Positions 33,801 through 45,400 of a DNA stretch of 60,000 bases are shown piece by piece. Below the pieces are notes generated by a model, which was not told where the DNA came from, ran no database searches, and worked only from the letters and a program-made list of their open reading frames with translations. This DNA is from Polytrichum commune. Its lineage: Eukaryota > Streptophyta > Polytrichopsida > Polytrichales > Polytrichaceae. Made by a program: the position numbers and the translations under genes. How positions within the stretch are numbered: the first letter of the stretch is position 1; every line of letters begins with the position of its first letter. The stretch is from NCBI GenBank assembly GCA_950295325.1, contig OX485808.1, positions 3,414,501-3,474,500 on the forward strand, given 5' to 3'.

Positions 33801-36413
33801 TCCCTAAATACACTAAATAGTCTTATTATTGTGGTGGAAATAATAGAGTGGAAATAATTGACAAGGGGCATTATAATCAAGTTTGGTCAAGGTGGAAATA
33901 ACACGTGTCCAAGATCTAGGGTCTTCCCCTCGGTCTTATTTGAACCTTCCGACCAACACCTTACATACAATAAAATAATCAACTTACATCAAAAGTAGCA
34001 TGAAATATAACATTCAACCACAAAAATTCCCTAGAAAATAAACTAATATTGTGGTCCGCCCTGGTTTTAATTAGACATTTGGTCATGGTCCAAGCCTGAC
34101 ACTATGTGAAATTTAAAATTGATGTGCAGAAAAAGATAAGATTTTTTTTTGTAATTGATGGTATCAACAAATTTGAAGTGGTTTTAAAATAAAACAAGCC
34201 GCACGTAATATGTGACTTTGATTTTAAAATAATGCAGGTTGGTATGAATTCCATGAAATGAAGTTTATATTATTTCTAAGACACCATAATATTATTCATA
34301 TATCATATTTATATGTTTCCTTAATAAAAACAATCCAATTGTTTTTTTAGTGCAAATCTATTTTGTGTATGTTTGTTTTGTATTATGGATATTGAGATTA
34401 CTTTGACACTAAAGCACATTGCAATAAATTATTTGCTTTGCCTTTTGAGATGGTTTTTGAACTAGGCCCAAACCACACGGGAGGAACGGCAATGAGTTGG
34501 ATGAATAGCATTGGTTCAAATGAGCAAGTGGTTGCCACATGAGAGGAAGTATGGGGAGTGGCAACAATGACTTTTTAGCTTCGGATTTTGCTTTGGATCT
34601 TGCTTCGGTATCTACTTGGCAATAAAGTAGAGTGACATGGCACAATAAATGTAGTTCACAACTACCGGGCACTAGTGCCCGGAAGTCCCACAATATAAGG
34701 AGAAAAACGAGGAAAAGGAGACTTTTCTTGGGCAAGGTGCCACGTTGGAGGAAGTTGTGAAACTTCCGGTGCCTCTTGTGTGGCAAGGGCCTAAGGCAAA
34801 GTTTGGCTTCGGTCAAAGAACCAATTAGAATTGGCCATGTGTGGAGGACAATCGTGAGGCATAGCACTCTTGTGACAAGTTGTTTGTTGATTTATAATAA
34901 ACACATGGAACATGAAAATCACTCAACCCAAACTTTCAAAATTATTGAAAGCTATTTCAAAATATGCATAATTAGAAATTTACCTAAATGAGTGGGTCAT
35001 TTCATTGCTTTGTCATGAAGATAACCACCCCACCACCCCCCAAAAAAAAATTATAGTTAACCCTCTATATTTGTTAACAGTGGGGAGTGGAATTTTTCTT
35101 AACACATATAGAAATTTAACACATTATTTAATAAAAAGTTTAACAAACAAGAAGATAGCACTTATAAATGTAAGGCAAGTAAAATATTATCGAAACATTG
35201 AATGGAGTATCAAAATACAAGCGAGGAGTTTCAAGCCTCCATTTCCATTCCTCTAGTATAGAATAACACATCTACAAAGGTCTATGGGAGTTGATTCACA
35301 TGAAAGAATCAATCTCTATCTTTGAGCCAAACTAAACTCGGAAGTCTTTCCCATCTTTACTGACCCTAAATTCAATTCAAGTACGATTATATAATTGGCT
35401 TTAATCCACATGGTTTCAAAGTCCATCTACCAAAATGGAAACAACACTTGCAAATGTCCAAAGACCAAACTCGCAGTTGCCCCATGAGACTTGGAAAGCA
35501 TGTTTCAAAAAAACATAACTCACTCGTTAGATGTGGGAATGCAACAAATCCACCAATGTTGAAATTGTCTTTTCAACAACTTTCTCATGGTGTGCCATTT
35601 GACTTACAAGTTTGAAAGTTATAAGCATCATTTTCAAGAGTTTCAACACCGGTATATTGTTGTTCAAGCAACCAAGGCAAATTGAGTTGATGAGACTTGA
35701 GAGGGACTTGCACATCAAAATTTGGGACTTCAACATTTCTAATCAAGGGTTTATATAAAGTTTTATATGATATGTTATATTGGATGATATTATATATTAT
35801 TATAATAAATTAAGAGATATAGAGGGAAAATATACAAAGAGGGGAGCACACATTCACGTAACACTTGACTCTTAACGTCTTTGTAGCTAGTTTCCCCAAG
35901 TATGGAACAAAAACAATGTAAACACATATGAAATTTTGACTCTTATAGAGGTAACATATATAAAGGGCAAATTGTATACCTTTGCCACATGCGGTTCCCA
36001 TAAGTCACACTAAGTGCCAGCCCCATGAGATTTTGTGTGAGTTGAGACTTGAGCAATATGTGAATCAATGTGGGCTCGAGTGAACTACACTAAATATGGT
36101 ATTTAGTGTCATATGATATTTAATGTCACTATGGTAACTTTTTGGATGACATTTCTTATGAATAAGTTTACAAATACTGTCATGGACAATGGATGAGTTC
36201 ATCCATAGGCCAAAACTCAACCTTCTCTTGTAAGCAACTTGTGATGAGATATTGTCATGGATGATTGAAATTTGGATGAAAAACCACTTGGAATGTGACA
36301 GTAATTGCAACATTGTAAATCTATAATCCCCCAATCTTTTCACAAGGAATGACAATAATGTTGGGTTAACATTTAGTGTGGGTGACACTATACCACGGTT
36401 TACAAGTAGTATT
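33801..36413. other. AT-rich intergenic DNA
   Basis: No gene recognised. A 152-codon minus-strand frame at 34409-34867 lacks domain signal. An 18-bp perfect palindrome is at 34665-34682, and a plus-strand TATA-like ACAATATAAGGAG follows at about 34690. Confidence 0.35.
34665..34682. repeat. 18-bp perfect palindrome
   Basis: CCGGGCACTAGTGCCCGG is its own reverse complement. It sits 8 bp upstream of a TATA-like stretch. Confidence 0.9.
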
Positions 36414-36593
36414 GGGCAAGGCGATTTGAATTGGTGACAGTAAATATTGTATTGAGTGTAGTGCAACCTCCACTAATATATTTGTATATTGTAAGTAGTG
36501 GGCAAGGCGATTTGAATTGGTGACAGTAAATATTGTATTGAGTGTAGTGCAACCTCCACTAATATATTTGTATATTGTAAGTAGTGGGCAAGG
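36414..36593. repeat. 86-bp tandem duplication, about 2.1 units
   Basis: A unit beginning GGGCAAGGCGATTTGAATTG repeats exactly at an 86-bp period. The overlapping minus-strand frames at 36366-36758 arise from this duplication. Confidence 0.95.
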
Positions 36594-36745
36594 AAGGATG
36601 AATCGTGGTGTTGGTTCATCGAACAGGCAAAAGATGGCGGGGGGGGGGGGGGATGGTGTCTTTCCATTGCGAAGGGTGAGGAAAAATTCTTCTAAAACAT
36701 TGAATGTTGTTTTTGGACTAGTACGTACATTGATTGGCGTGCTTA
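36594..36745 (+). repeat. Outlying copy of the NOT1-upstream repeat
   Basis: Carries GGTGTCTTTCCATTGCGAAG, then CTTCTAAAACATTGAATG, as in the array at 31-33.8 kb, next to a run of about 14 G. Confidence 0.6.
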
Positions 36746-37349
36746 GGTTGCCCCACACTAATTAGTCAAGATTCCACACTAGTTTTAGTATGTATCACCA
36801 CGATATCAAAATACCAAAACTATTTTATACCATGGTTGGTATACATATGGAATAAACAAATTTACAAGTTTTGGTAATATGATTTTGACTCTGGATAGTT
36901 TGCATGGCTAAAGAGGCAACCTAATTGCACATATTAGTGTAGTTTACTTCATTTACTTGTTCGACTAAAATTCTAGATTTTGTAAATTTGTTGTTGGTAA
37001 TCGTCACATTGATTTGGATGGATTTACATTTCTCCAATGTTTTTGGGGAATTTGGGATAGGTGATCTCATTTTCCTGTTTAGCTAAAAAATTACTTTGGG
37101 GAAGTTGTCATGTGTCACATCATCAGAGTGGTCAGGTTCTTAAGAAAATCCACACTAGAATCCCCTTAGTTGATGGTTTAGGGTTTAGGGTTTAATAAGA
37201 AAGGGAAATGGAAAGCACCCATCCCTTAGTCATTAAAACAACAGACCCCCCCCCGGTAAATATTTCAAGAAAGAAATTTGTACATGGCCGACATGTTAGC
37301 AAAAAAAGTCATATTAAAATTCAAACAAGTCACGAACAAACATAACATT
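36746..37349. other. AT-rich spacer with repeat traces
   Basis: Contains fragments related to the second block of the NOT1-upstream repeat (near 36950 and 37120), about two and a half TTTAGGG telomere-like units at 37175-37194 and a short C-run near 37247. No gene. Confidence 0.4.
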
Positions 37350-37467
37350 ATTCGGATCCATAACAATGTTGCGTGGGACTAACAATATTCCACGGAATAT
37401 TCTCTGTATTATATCCGAAGATGACAATATTCCATCACTCCCACAAAACGTTGTTATGGATCTGAAT
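37350..37467. repeat. Imperfect fold-back with 29-nt arms
   Basis: The left arm (37350-37378, ATTCGGATCCATAACAATG...) is the inverse complement of the right arm (37439-37467) with a few mismatches, separated by about 60 bp. It could be a small fold-back transposon or a hairpin. Confidence 0.7.
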
Positions 37468-37640
37468 ATTGTTATGGAGCTCCACTTTCACAAAAACACT
37501 TATGAGCATTACATATCTCTTTACAAATCTTGGAATTGAACTTGGACATATCGACAGAGCTCTGTCTCAGCACTTGTGAGCGCCAACAAGCTTGATGTTT
37601 ACATGCAAAGAGGCTTACATTTGAAGTGTGCACATGTCGG

Positions 37641-39311
37641 AACTCGGTGGAGTTTTGAATATAATTTCTAGCTACAGGTGAATCAAATTGTCTACAACCG
37701 ACTTACACTACGTTGCAATAGTAATCAAGACAATTTGCAAGCCTCGATCCAATGCTGGAGTCTGTTGGCATCGCTCGAGCTTCATAGTGCATGGTCGCAA
37801 TGCATGAACAAGCAGAGTTGAAGAAACATGTAAATAGAAACTTGAAGAGAGAAATTGAAACCCAACACATTCTTCTAGTCCACCACATCATGCAATGTTG
37901 TGTTCATATGTGCACACACTCTCGGTGATGCCACCTTCAGTGCAAGAATGAATGTGTTTGGAGGAGTCTCCATATGTCGGAACTCGGTGGAGTTTTGAAT
38001 ATAATTTCTAGCTACAGGTGAATCAAATTGTCTACAACCGACTTACACTACGTTGCAATAGTAATCGAGACAATTTGCGAGCCTCGATTCAATGCTGGAG
38101 TCTGTTGACATCGCTCGAGCTTCACAGTGCATGGTCGTAATGCATGAACAAGCAGAGTTGAAGAAACATGTAAATAGAAACTTGAAGAGAGAAACTGAAA
38201 CCCAACACATTCTTCTAGTCCACCACACTTGCAATGTTGTGTTCCTAAATGCACACACTCTCGGTGATGCCACCTTCAGTGCAAGAATGAATGTGTTTGG
38301 AGGAGTCTCCATATGTCGGAACTCGGTGGAGTTTTGAATATAATTTCTAGCTACAGGTGAATCAAATTGTCTACAACCGACTTACACTACGTTGCAATAG
38401 TAATCGAGACAATTTGCGAGCCTCGATTCAATGCTGGAGTCTGTTGACATCGCTCGAGCTTCACAGTGCATGGTCGTAATGCATGAACAAGCAGAGTTGA
38501 AGAAACATGTAAATAGAAACTTGAAGAGAGAAACTGAAACCCAACACATTCTTCTAGTCCACCACACTTGCAATGTTGTGTTCCTAAATGCACACACTCT
38601 CGGTGATGCCACCTTCAATGCAAGAGTGAATGTGTTTGGAGGAATCTGCACATGTCGGAACTCGGTGGAGTTTTGAAAATAATTCTAGCTACAGGTGAAT
38701 CAAATTGTCTACAACCGACTTACACTACGTTGCAATAGTAATCGAGACAGTTTGCAAGCCTCGATTCAATGCTGGAGTCTGTTGGCATCGCTCGAGCTTC
38801 ACAGTGCATGGTCGCAATGCATGAACAAGCAGATTTGAAGAAACATGTAAATAGAAACTTGAAGAGAGAAACTGAAACCCAACACATTCTTCTAATCCAC
38901 CACATCATGCAATGTTGTGTTCATATGTGCACACACTCTCGGTGATGCCACCTTCAGTGCAAGAGTGAACGTGTTTGGAGGAGTCTGCACATGTCGGAAC
39001 TCGGTGGAGTTTTAAAAATAATTCTAGCTACAGGTGAATCAAATTGTCTACAACCGACTTACACTACGTTGCAGTAGTAATCGAGACCATTTGCAAGCCT
39101 CGATTCAATGCTGGAGTCTGTTGGCATCGCTCAAGCTTCACAGTGCATGGTCACAATGAACAAGTAGAGTTGAAGAAACATGTAAGTAGAAACTTGAAGA
39201 GAGAGATTGAAGCCCAACAAATTCTTCTAGTCCACCACACTTGCAATGTTGTGTTCATATGTGCACACACTCTCGGCGATGCCACCTTCAGTGCAAGAAT
39301 GAATGTGTTTG
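37641..39311. repeat. Five-unit satellite, 339-340 bp period
   Basis: Units start at 37641, 37981, 38320, 38659 and 38998, each beginning AACTCGGTGGAG. The last is truncated at about 39311, where it joins unrelated DNA. Units 2 and 3 are almost identical, sharing a CCTAAATGCACAC variant, whereas units 1 and 4 share CATCATGCAATG. Each unit holds an open frame of 62-89 codons on the minus strand and most hold one on the plus strand (81-105 codons). I do not recognise either product. Confidence 0.95.
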
Positions 39312-39485
39312 GTTTTTTTGCAACAAACATTCCTTCAGGCAACACCGTTTGTTTCTCTTGATCCAAAGAGTCGTCAGTCAAGCTTGATGAACTCAAATGT
39401 CGATGGCACGTTTGGTGCAAACATGCTCCCTAGGACGGCAACTGCCTTTCACAAGTCTCTCTATCTACGTACTCGTTACTCCCCT

Positions 39486-39800
39486 CACTAGTAGAAAACT
39501 ATGCGAAAAAGAACCACAGCCATTTTCCCATTGCAATTTTTTTGACCACCCTAATCCGTAGTCACTAAACAACTACATATTTTTCTTCAACTAAAATTTC
39601 AAACATTTTGGGGCGTGTAATACGCCGTTGGAAAGATATTTTTCAAGACCTTTTCAACGGTATATTACAAGGGTTTAGAATTCCTAAAATTTCAGTTGGT
39701 AAATCAAAGAAAACAAATATGCAGTCGTTTAGCACACTGGTCAAAATAACCACAATGAAAAAACAATTGCGGTTCTTTTTCGCATAGTTATCTACTAGTG
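39486..39800. mobile_element. CACTA-type MITE, 315 bp
   Basis: Starts CACTAGTAGAAAAC and ends with the near-perfect complement (ATCTACTAGTG). Inverted repeats extend about 32 bp through CTATGCGAAAAAGAACC with few mismatches. A 3-bp target duplication (CCT at 39483-39485 and 39801-39803) fits the CACTA/CMC superfamily. There is no transposase, so it depends on an autonomous relative. A further inner inverted repeat around CGTTGGAAAGATATTTTTCA is visible. Confidence 0.92.
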
Positions 39801-39904
39801 CCTGTAGTGTTGATATTATGCAAATATTTCCCAACCCCTCTTAACGGCCAATCATATCATTTATACCATCAATATATCCAGCTTGGCATCACTACCAATG
39901 CCCA

Positions 39905-40460
39905 CCCCAACACACTACTTATTTGAGCCGTTGATTGGCATGCCAATGAAGGTTGAGGGTGGCGTGGTGAAGATGATGTCATCATCTTGCGAAAGGTGAT
40001 GGAATAATGTGGATGAATCTCATCCAAGTGTATGATCTCATTTAGTTTTTTAGGATCTCACTTTCTTGCCTGGTTAAATATCAATTTTGAGAAACTTGTC
40101 ATTTGTCATCATCACATTGGTTGGGACCCTAGAGAAATCCACATGGAAACATTTCATGTTATGTATTTGAACATGAACCCTCTACTGAGTTAAGGATTTC
40201 AATTGATCTTCAACGTATACTTGATAAGGACTTAATCTTGAATGTAGTCACTTTTGACACAATTAGCTCAAATGATAATATATAGTTTTGAAACACGTTT
40301 TTGTGCATGGAGAGGCGTATTATGTGGTCTTGTGCTGAAATTCTCATTAGTGAGGGGGGAATTGAGATTGGGACATCGATTGATCAAACAATGATGATCA
40401 AGGATGATGGTGTCGCTTCGTTGTGGACAGTGACAACATGTATGTGGATGGTTCTTCTTC
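39905..40460 (+). repeat. Further decayed copies of the NOT1-upstream repeat
   Basis: TTGCGAAAGGTGATGGAATA and GTGGATGAATCTCATCCAAG occur at about 39985-40032. GGTTGGGACCCTAGAGAAATC follows at about 40113, and a weaker copy is at 40376-40460. Order and spacing follow the array at 31-33.8 kb. Confidence 0.6.
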
Positions 40461-41307
40461 AACCTCTTTTCTAAATCATACACATGCATTTGATTGGTAT
40501 GTAATTTACCGATGATCAAAGAACGTACATGTATAGGCACATATTTAGAAACTACATCTTCAAAATTTATCAACTCCTCAGCACTCAATAGTGAACAGAT
40601 ATGGGAGGACCTGTGCATTCAATTCAAGAATCAACAAACATGCATTTCTAACAATCATAACTAAATACGGAGAGGCCCCATTCTTAAGTTGGGGTACGTT
40701 GTGTTAATATTTCATCATAGATTTGCTCGTGCAATACATAGATTTGAAGATGTAGATTTGATCCATACAAGATGGAGAACAAGAGAACATTAATGAATAA
40801 CACATGCGTATCCAACACCAAGTAGTGATTGTTTCTTCCAAGTTTTAGGTTGCCTTTTGGAATAAGTGCCTCACTTCACATTCTTGTTCAATGGGAAAAG
40901 GTTTCCAAATAGCTTGCGCATGTCGTATCACAATGGACGGGATCTTGAAGGATTTTTTTTTTGTGGAAGTCAATGATAACGTAGGAAGGAATGGTGACAA
41001 TTTCTTGGTCATTGGGAGATGGGACAATACGACGAAAATTGAGAATGGCAAGCTAGGTAAGGGAATTCTAATGGTGCATTCTTTTTCATGTAAAGTGCAA
41101 CGGAGAATGCCAATCGATGTTAATATGAAACAATGTGCAATAGCAAATTCTTGTGAATACTCATGAATTCCATGACTTCTTCAATGGTGTATCAAAGCTC
41201 CGAAATCGAAGTCGGACCTTTGCTCCATGCTAATAGCTTTGCCTCTTGCTTTGGCTCTGATTGTATGGACCTGAAAGCCTTAGCTACATGTATGCTTCTA
41301 CAATCCT
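40461..41307. other. Unrecognised region with short open frames
   Basis: Plus-strand frames of 91 codons (40891-41166) and 62 codons (41163-41351) overlap by 4 bp. I find no known domain. Their position beside a pogo-like MITE remnant would suit transposon decay, but this is not demonstrated. Confidence 0.25.
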
Positions 41308-41462
41308 ACCTCTTTGATACGATACTCGATAATACGACATCCTTGATATAATGACACCAATTTTGTTAACCGAACTTGTTAATTGAAATTTATTTTTATA
41401 ATACGATTGTGACATTGTTAATACGCTACTCTTGGATTGTTAAAATGTCATATTATAGAGGT
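41308..41462. mobile_element. Pogo-like MITE remnant, about 155 bp
   Basis: The ends read ACCTCTTTGATACGATAC and, inverted, ACCTCTATAATATGACAT. Inside are AATACGACATCC and ATAATGACACC. Termini of the CTCTATAATACGAC type occur in plant pogo/Lemi-like MITEs. TIRs are diverged and no TA duplication is certain. Confidence 0.5.
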
Positions 41463-42320
41463 GATTAATGCATATATGGCAGATCCCCACACATGTACAA
41501 GCACATAGTAATATTATATTTGTGTAACTTTCACATGTGAACTCTGGATAAAAGATAATTTGATGTAATTTGATGTTAAAATGTGGGAAGTATGGGAACG
41601 AGGATTTCTATCTCAAAACCTAATCAAGAGATTGATTACTCTTTTATCTTTCGCAATGGTTGTTCATCTAAGCCCTAAATCAATGTACACAGTCTATTTT
41701 TTAGCATTTAAATGTCAATGTTTATCATGTTGCTTTAATTTGTGTATTGTTGGAAGCTCTTGAGATTTTGCTTTCTTTTGGTGGCAGATTTGTATGATTC
41801 CAAGTTGTATTGACAGAGTTATGAGCATTTGAAGGCATGTTAAGTTTTTGTAGTTGATTTCTGGCCAACGAAGTACTTTTGAAGATTTTGTGGTTAGTTC
41901 TAATATGATCTACATCGTCTACACATTGTTGAAAAGCTAATGAACTTGCGATTTTTTTTGGGGGTGGTAGCTTCGACCTTAATGCAAAGCCCTTGGACTC
42001 TTTAAATGATGATGAAAGACCTCCACTTGTTGTGAAATGAGCAAATGCTCAACATCATGCTCAATTCTTAGCTACAACTTTTATGGACAATTCATTGGAG
42101 TTTACTCTTGTAGATGTCGTGAAACTACAAGTTGTATTGGAGAAGCTCCAAAGATATATGTTGCTAATTTGAAATGGAAACATTGGCACACGATTGTTTC
42201 CTTCTTCAAGTCCACATAGACTTCATGAGAGAAATTTGCATATTTGTAAAGACATTTAAAGTAATATTTATTTTGTATATGTGGCAAAATATATAGTGTG
42301 TGTTTTCATGAAGTACCTCA
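41463..42320. other. AT-rich, nothing recognised
   Basis: Only chance-like frames of about 60 codons. No repeat or gene signal noted. Confidence 0.4.
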
Positions 42321-42719
42321 TTATTGTGATAACAAGGTCCAATTTCCCATATAATTGAATATGTGACACCTCAATAGTACGACGATTTTCTCATTCTCCA
42401 AACACGTCATATTAAAGAGGTAAAATTGTATGTCGATTGTTGGTATTACTGACTTTAACCTACTCCTTGGTGGCTTCGGATTATGGTGGCTCTTTGAGGG
42501 TACACTAGCCGAAATTTTCTTGTAGTCTTCTTTTTTCATGTGTTTTGCAATATGTTTGTCCCCTGCATCTATGGGGTTGAGGTATGGTGGTGTGGGTGAA
42601 GTTCGGTCATCCATATAAATGACTTTGTTACAAAATGTTTGCATGATTGACTTGTGTATATGGTAAATGTAAGGAGCTAGAGCCTTGGGTTGGGTCACAT
42701 TCTCAAGTTGGGCATCCAC
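42321..42719 (-). CDS. Unrecognised open frame, possibly transposon-derived
   Basis: 132 residues from the first ATG; the same frame stays open upstream to about 42830. Residues 1-95 have a protein-like composition, with a charged stretch DAGDKHIAKHMKKEDYKK and a basic Pro-rich tail. The last 35 residues run through the small inverted-repeat element at 42368-42421, so the true end, if real, differs. No family recognised; it may be a broken transposon protein. Confidence 0.2.
   Translation of the reverse strand: MDAQLENVTQPKALAPYIYHIHKSIMQTFCNKVIYMDDRTSPTPPYLNPIDAGDKHIAKHMKKEDYKKISASVPSKSHHNPKPPRSRLKSVIPTIDIQFYLFNMTCLENEKIVVLLRCHIFNYMGNWTLLSQ
42368..42421. mobile_element. Very short inverted-repeat remnant (54 bp)
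   Basis: ACCTCAATAGTACGACG at one end faces the complement of ACCTCTTTAATATGACG at the other. The termini resemble those at 41308-41462, so this looks like two ends of one family with the middle deleted. Confidence 0.45.
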
Positions 42720-42869
42720 ATCGTGGTCTTGGGAAATGTGTGTTGCTCTTTTTGTTAACCTATTCTTGTGGAATCCATCTTTGTGTTGAGAAAAGCTTCT
42801 ATGGTAGGTGAAGGAGCCTCTAGACTAGTTGGCAAGAGAGGCTTTGGACAAAGTCATGAGATAATTTGC

Positions 42870-44480
42870 TTGCATGAACATGGAGGAGTTTGTGTGCTAA
42901 TGGGCAAGAGTGGGCATGGGTGGAGAATTGAGAAAGTCTAAGTGTAGGAAGGCAAAGAAGCCTTCATGCTAGGTGCTAGGAAGGCATGTGCGCTATCAAG
43001 AGTGTGATTTGATGCCCTTGGGAATGTGGTCCTTGACGAGCCACTTGCACATAAGAATCGATGAAGGATTGTTTGATATTGGTAGTGGTTTAGCAATCTC
43101 TTATTGAATTTGTGTGAGCCTCGTTTGGGCGTTGTGGTGTTTGGCTAAGCTGTTCAAAACAACTTTTGGAATTGTTGATAGTGGGCTCATGAGACAAGTA
43201 CATTATGCGTTGTTGTGTATTGTATGCTAGCCGTTTGTTTGCATGGTTGCACAGTCAATGCCAAAGTGTTGTTGCTTGTAGCTTGTGGTTTGGCAAGTTA
43301 GTTTTGCCGTTTGGTTGTGTCTTTTGGTTTCTTTCGATGCTAAATTTGGCATATGGGTAGTTGTTGATTGCATTTTCTTGGTGTTGGGGTGACAAGGAGT
43401 GCAAGTTGGTGCAAGTTTTTGGATAGTTGGCATTATGTTTGAGGTGAGTATTGTGTGTGTGTTGTGTGTGTTTTTCTTTTTGGTTGGGAGGGGGTGCGTA
43501 TTTTTTTGTGTGTGTTATTATTAAATGTTATTTTTTTGGTTTTTTTCTAGCCTTTTGTAGTGGTACTTTGGGCATATGTATTGATGTAGGTTTGTATGTG
43601 TGTTTTTGTTGTTAGAGTGTGAGGGTTACTTGGAGTTGTATTTGTTGGTGTGCATGAATGCAATTCTATTGAATAGTGGGGAGGATATTGTAAGGTTGTT
43701 GTATGGTTCTATGGGAGGTGCTCTAGCCATAATGTTGAGGAGTTTGTATGGAGGTTGAATGGTGGTGATTTGGCCACATTGTCAAAGAGTTCGAGTGAAG
43801 GCACTTTGGCCACAATTTTACAACATTTGAGTGGTGGTGCTTTGGCCATATTGTTAGGGTTTTCAATGAGTGTTGATGGTGCTTGATGATATTTATTTTT
43901 TTAGGCAATATTTGTGGTGAAACAATTTGAAAGCAAAGGTTTTGGGCTTGTGTGAACCTTGTATGGTGCCTAAGTAGGTGTAGTGTGTAGCATGATAGTT
44001 GATGTAGGTCGCTTGTCGATCATCTTCAAGATGTTGATCTCGTTCATGTTGTTGGTGCATGCATGGTTTGGGGCACTCAAGTGCGTGATGCAAGGTTTCT
44101 ATATTGGGCATTGTGGAGGTGTTGGGGCATGGTGTTCATGTTGTTACGATTGGCAAAGTAGTTTGGGTGCACAACATGTAGCATTGGAGCAACCATTGGA
44201 GTTGGCTCATGTTTTGCGATGTTAGGGTTATATATTATAAAAGGCATAGTACAACTAACATTGTTTTTGCACATTGTGTCTCACATGTGCGTGCGTGCGT
44301 GCTTGAGTTTGCATGAGTTGTTGCAACCCTCAAGCATTGCTCTTGTTGTTTGTGGGTTTGTTGATCTATTGCAACCCCTTCTTTGGTGCCATGTTTCCTG
44401 AGGTCATCGGATTTGTGTCACTTCTCTATATTGTCTGTTCTTTGCAATTTGTTGTTTTGTTTCTCTTTGTGTGGATCTAA
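42870..44480. other. G/T-skewed tract
   Basis: The plus strand is strikingly rich in T and G and poor in C and A, with many TTGTTG, GTGTTG and TTTGG motifs. Minus-strand frames such as 43227-43433 and 43723-43908 are Thr/His/Gln-rich because of this skew. No gene is supported. Confidence 0.5.
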
Positions 44481-44609
44481 AGATGGGTGTAGCCATTTTT
44501 TTCCTATTTGTGACATGGCCTACTCCTAGTGTTTATTTAGAGAAATATAGTGGAATCAACTATGAGGTAGGTCTTAAACCCAAATTGAATAGCATACATC
44601 ATGTGTCAA

Positions 44610-45400
44610 TTATATTAATGGAAATCCTAAATGTCATTATTATGAAGTTAAGTCATCCAAGACAACCATTGAACAACTTTCTTAAACAACCTCAACCTCG
44701 TCATTGATAGTTCATTGTAGCTTGTTGCATTGCACTTGGAGACTTTTACATACGTTTACATGTTTTTATTATTCCAACCTCATCAACTTCACCCACTTAC
44801 CCTTTTTGTCCAATGTTGTATTTCCCAAGCGAATGCTAGGATGTGTTCTATCCATGTCAAGGCACTTATAGTTTGTAGCAAGTAATTCTACACAAAACTC
44901 AATATATTTTAATCAAACACGTGGCACCCACTTGTTGTCAAGTTGTCAACATGGTGGGATAGTAGAACAATTCAATGATGATGGCCTCCTTTTTCACATG
45001 TTGTTGCCATATTCTAGCCATGGCCATCTCGCTCGTTGAAATCTTCTTTGTCAATTTCTTTATAAATGTATTGGTTTTGTTCTTGACTTTGAAACACTAA
45101 AACATCAAAACTCTAAATGTCATAATTATCAAGTTAAGTTACCAAAGATGATTGTTGAACACCTTTCCCAAACAACTTCTACCTTAACATTGACAATTTA
45201 CGATGGTTCACGGAGATTTTATCAAGTTACCTTATCCAAGATGACCATTGAACACCTTTCCTAAACAAACTCAACCTCAACTTTGACGGTCCGTAATGGT
45301 TCACAACGTGAATTAACGGTTCAATGATTTTATCAAGTTAAGTTATCCAAGAGTTCAAGATGACCATTGAATAACCTTCCCCATTGACATTTCATGACCT
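44610..45400. repeat. Diverged repeats of about 100 bp
   Basis: The motif series AAGTTAAGTCATCCAAGA, CCATTGAACAACTTTC, AACAACCTCAACCT, then CATTGACAGTTCA-like occurs near 44640, 45130, 45220 and 45340, each time with changes. It indicates an old short tandem array with an interruption between the first and second copies. Confidence 0.6.

Noticed and set aside
34409-34867. 152-codon minus-strand frame, among the longest outside NOT1 and the BTB genes
   Set aside because: Leu/Pro/Lys-rich, no domain, runs through a palindrome and a plus-strand TATA-like region; probably chance.
36366-36758. 130-codon minus-strand frame
   Set aside because: Created by the 86-bp tandem duplication and a poly-G run (Pro tract); not a gene.
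37247-37257. Short C-run as another poly-G MITE end
   Set aside because: No matching interior or 9-bp duplication was found; the same applies to the runs at 51958 and 53873.
40891-41351. Overlapping frames as a transposase
   Set aside because: No recognisable catalytic or DNA-binding motif; left as unassigned.
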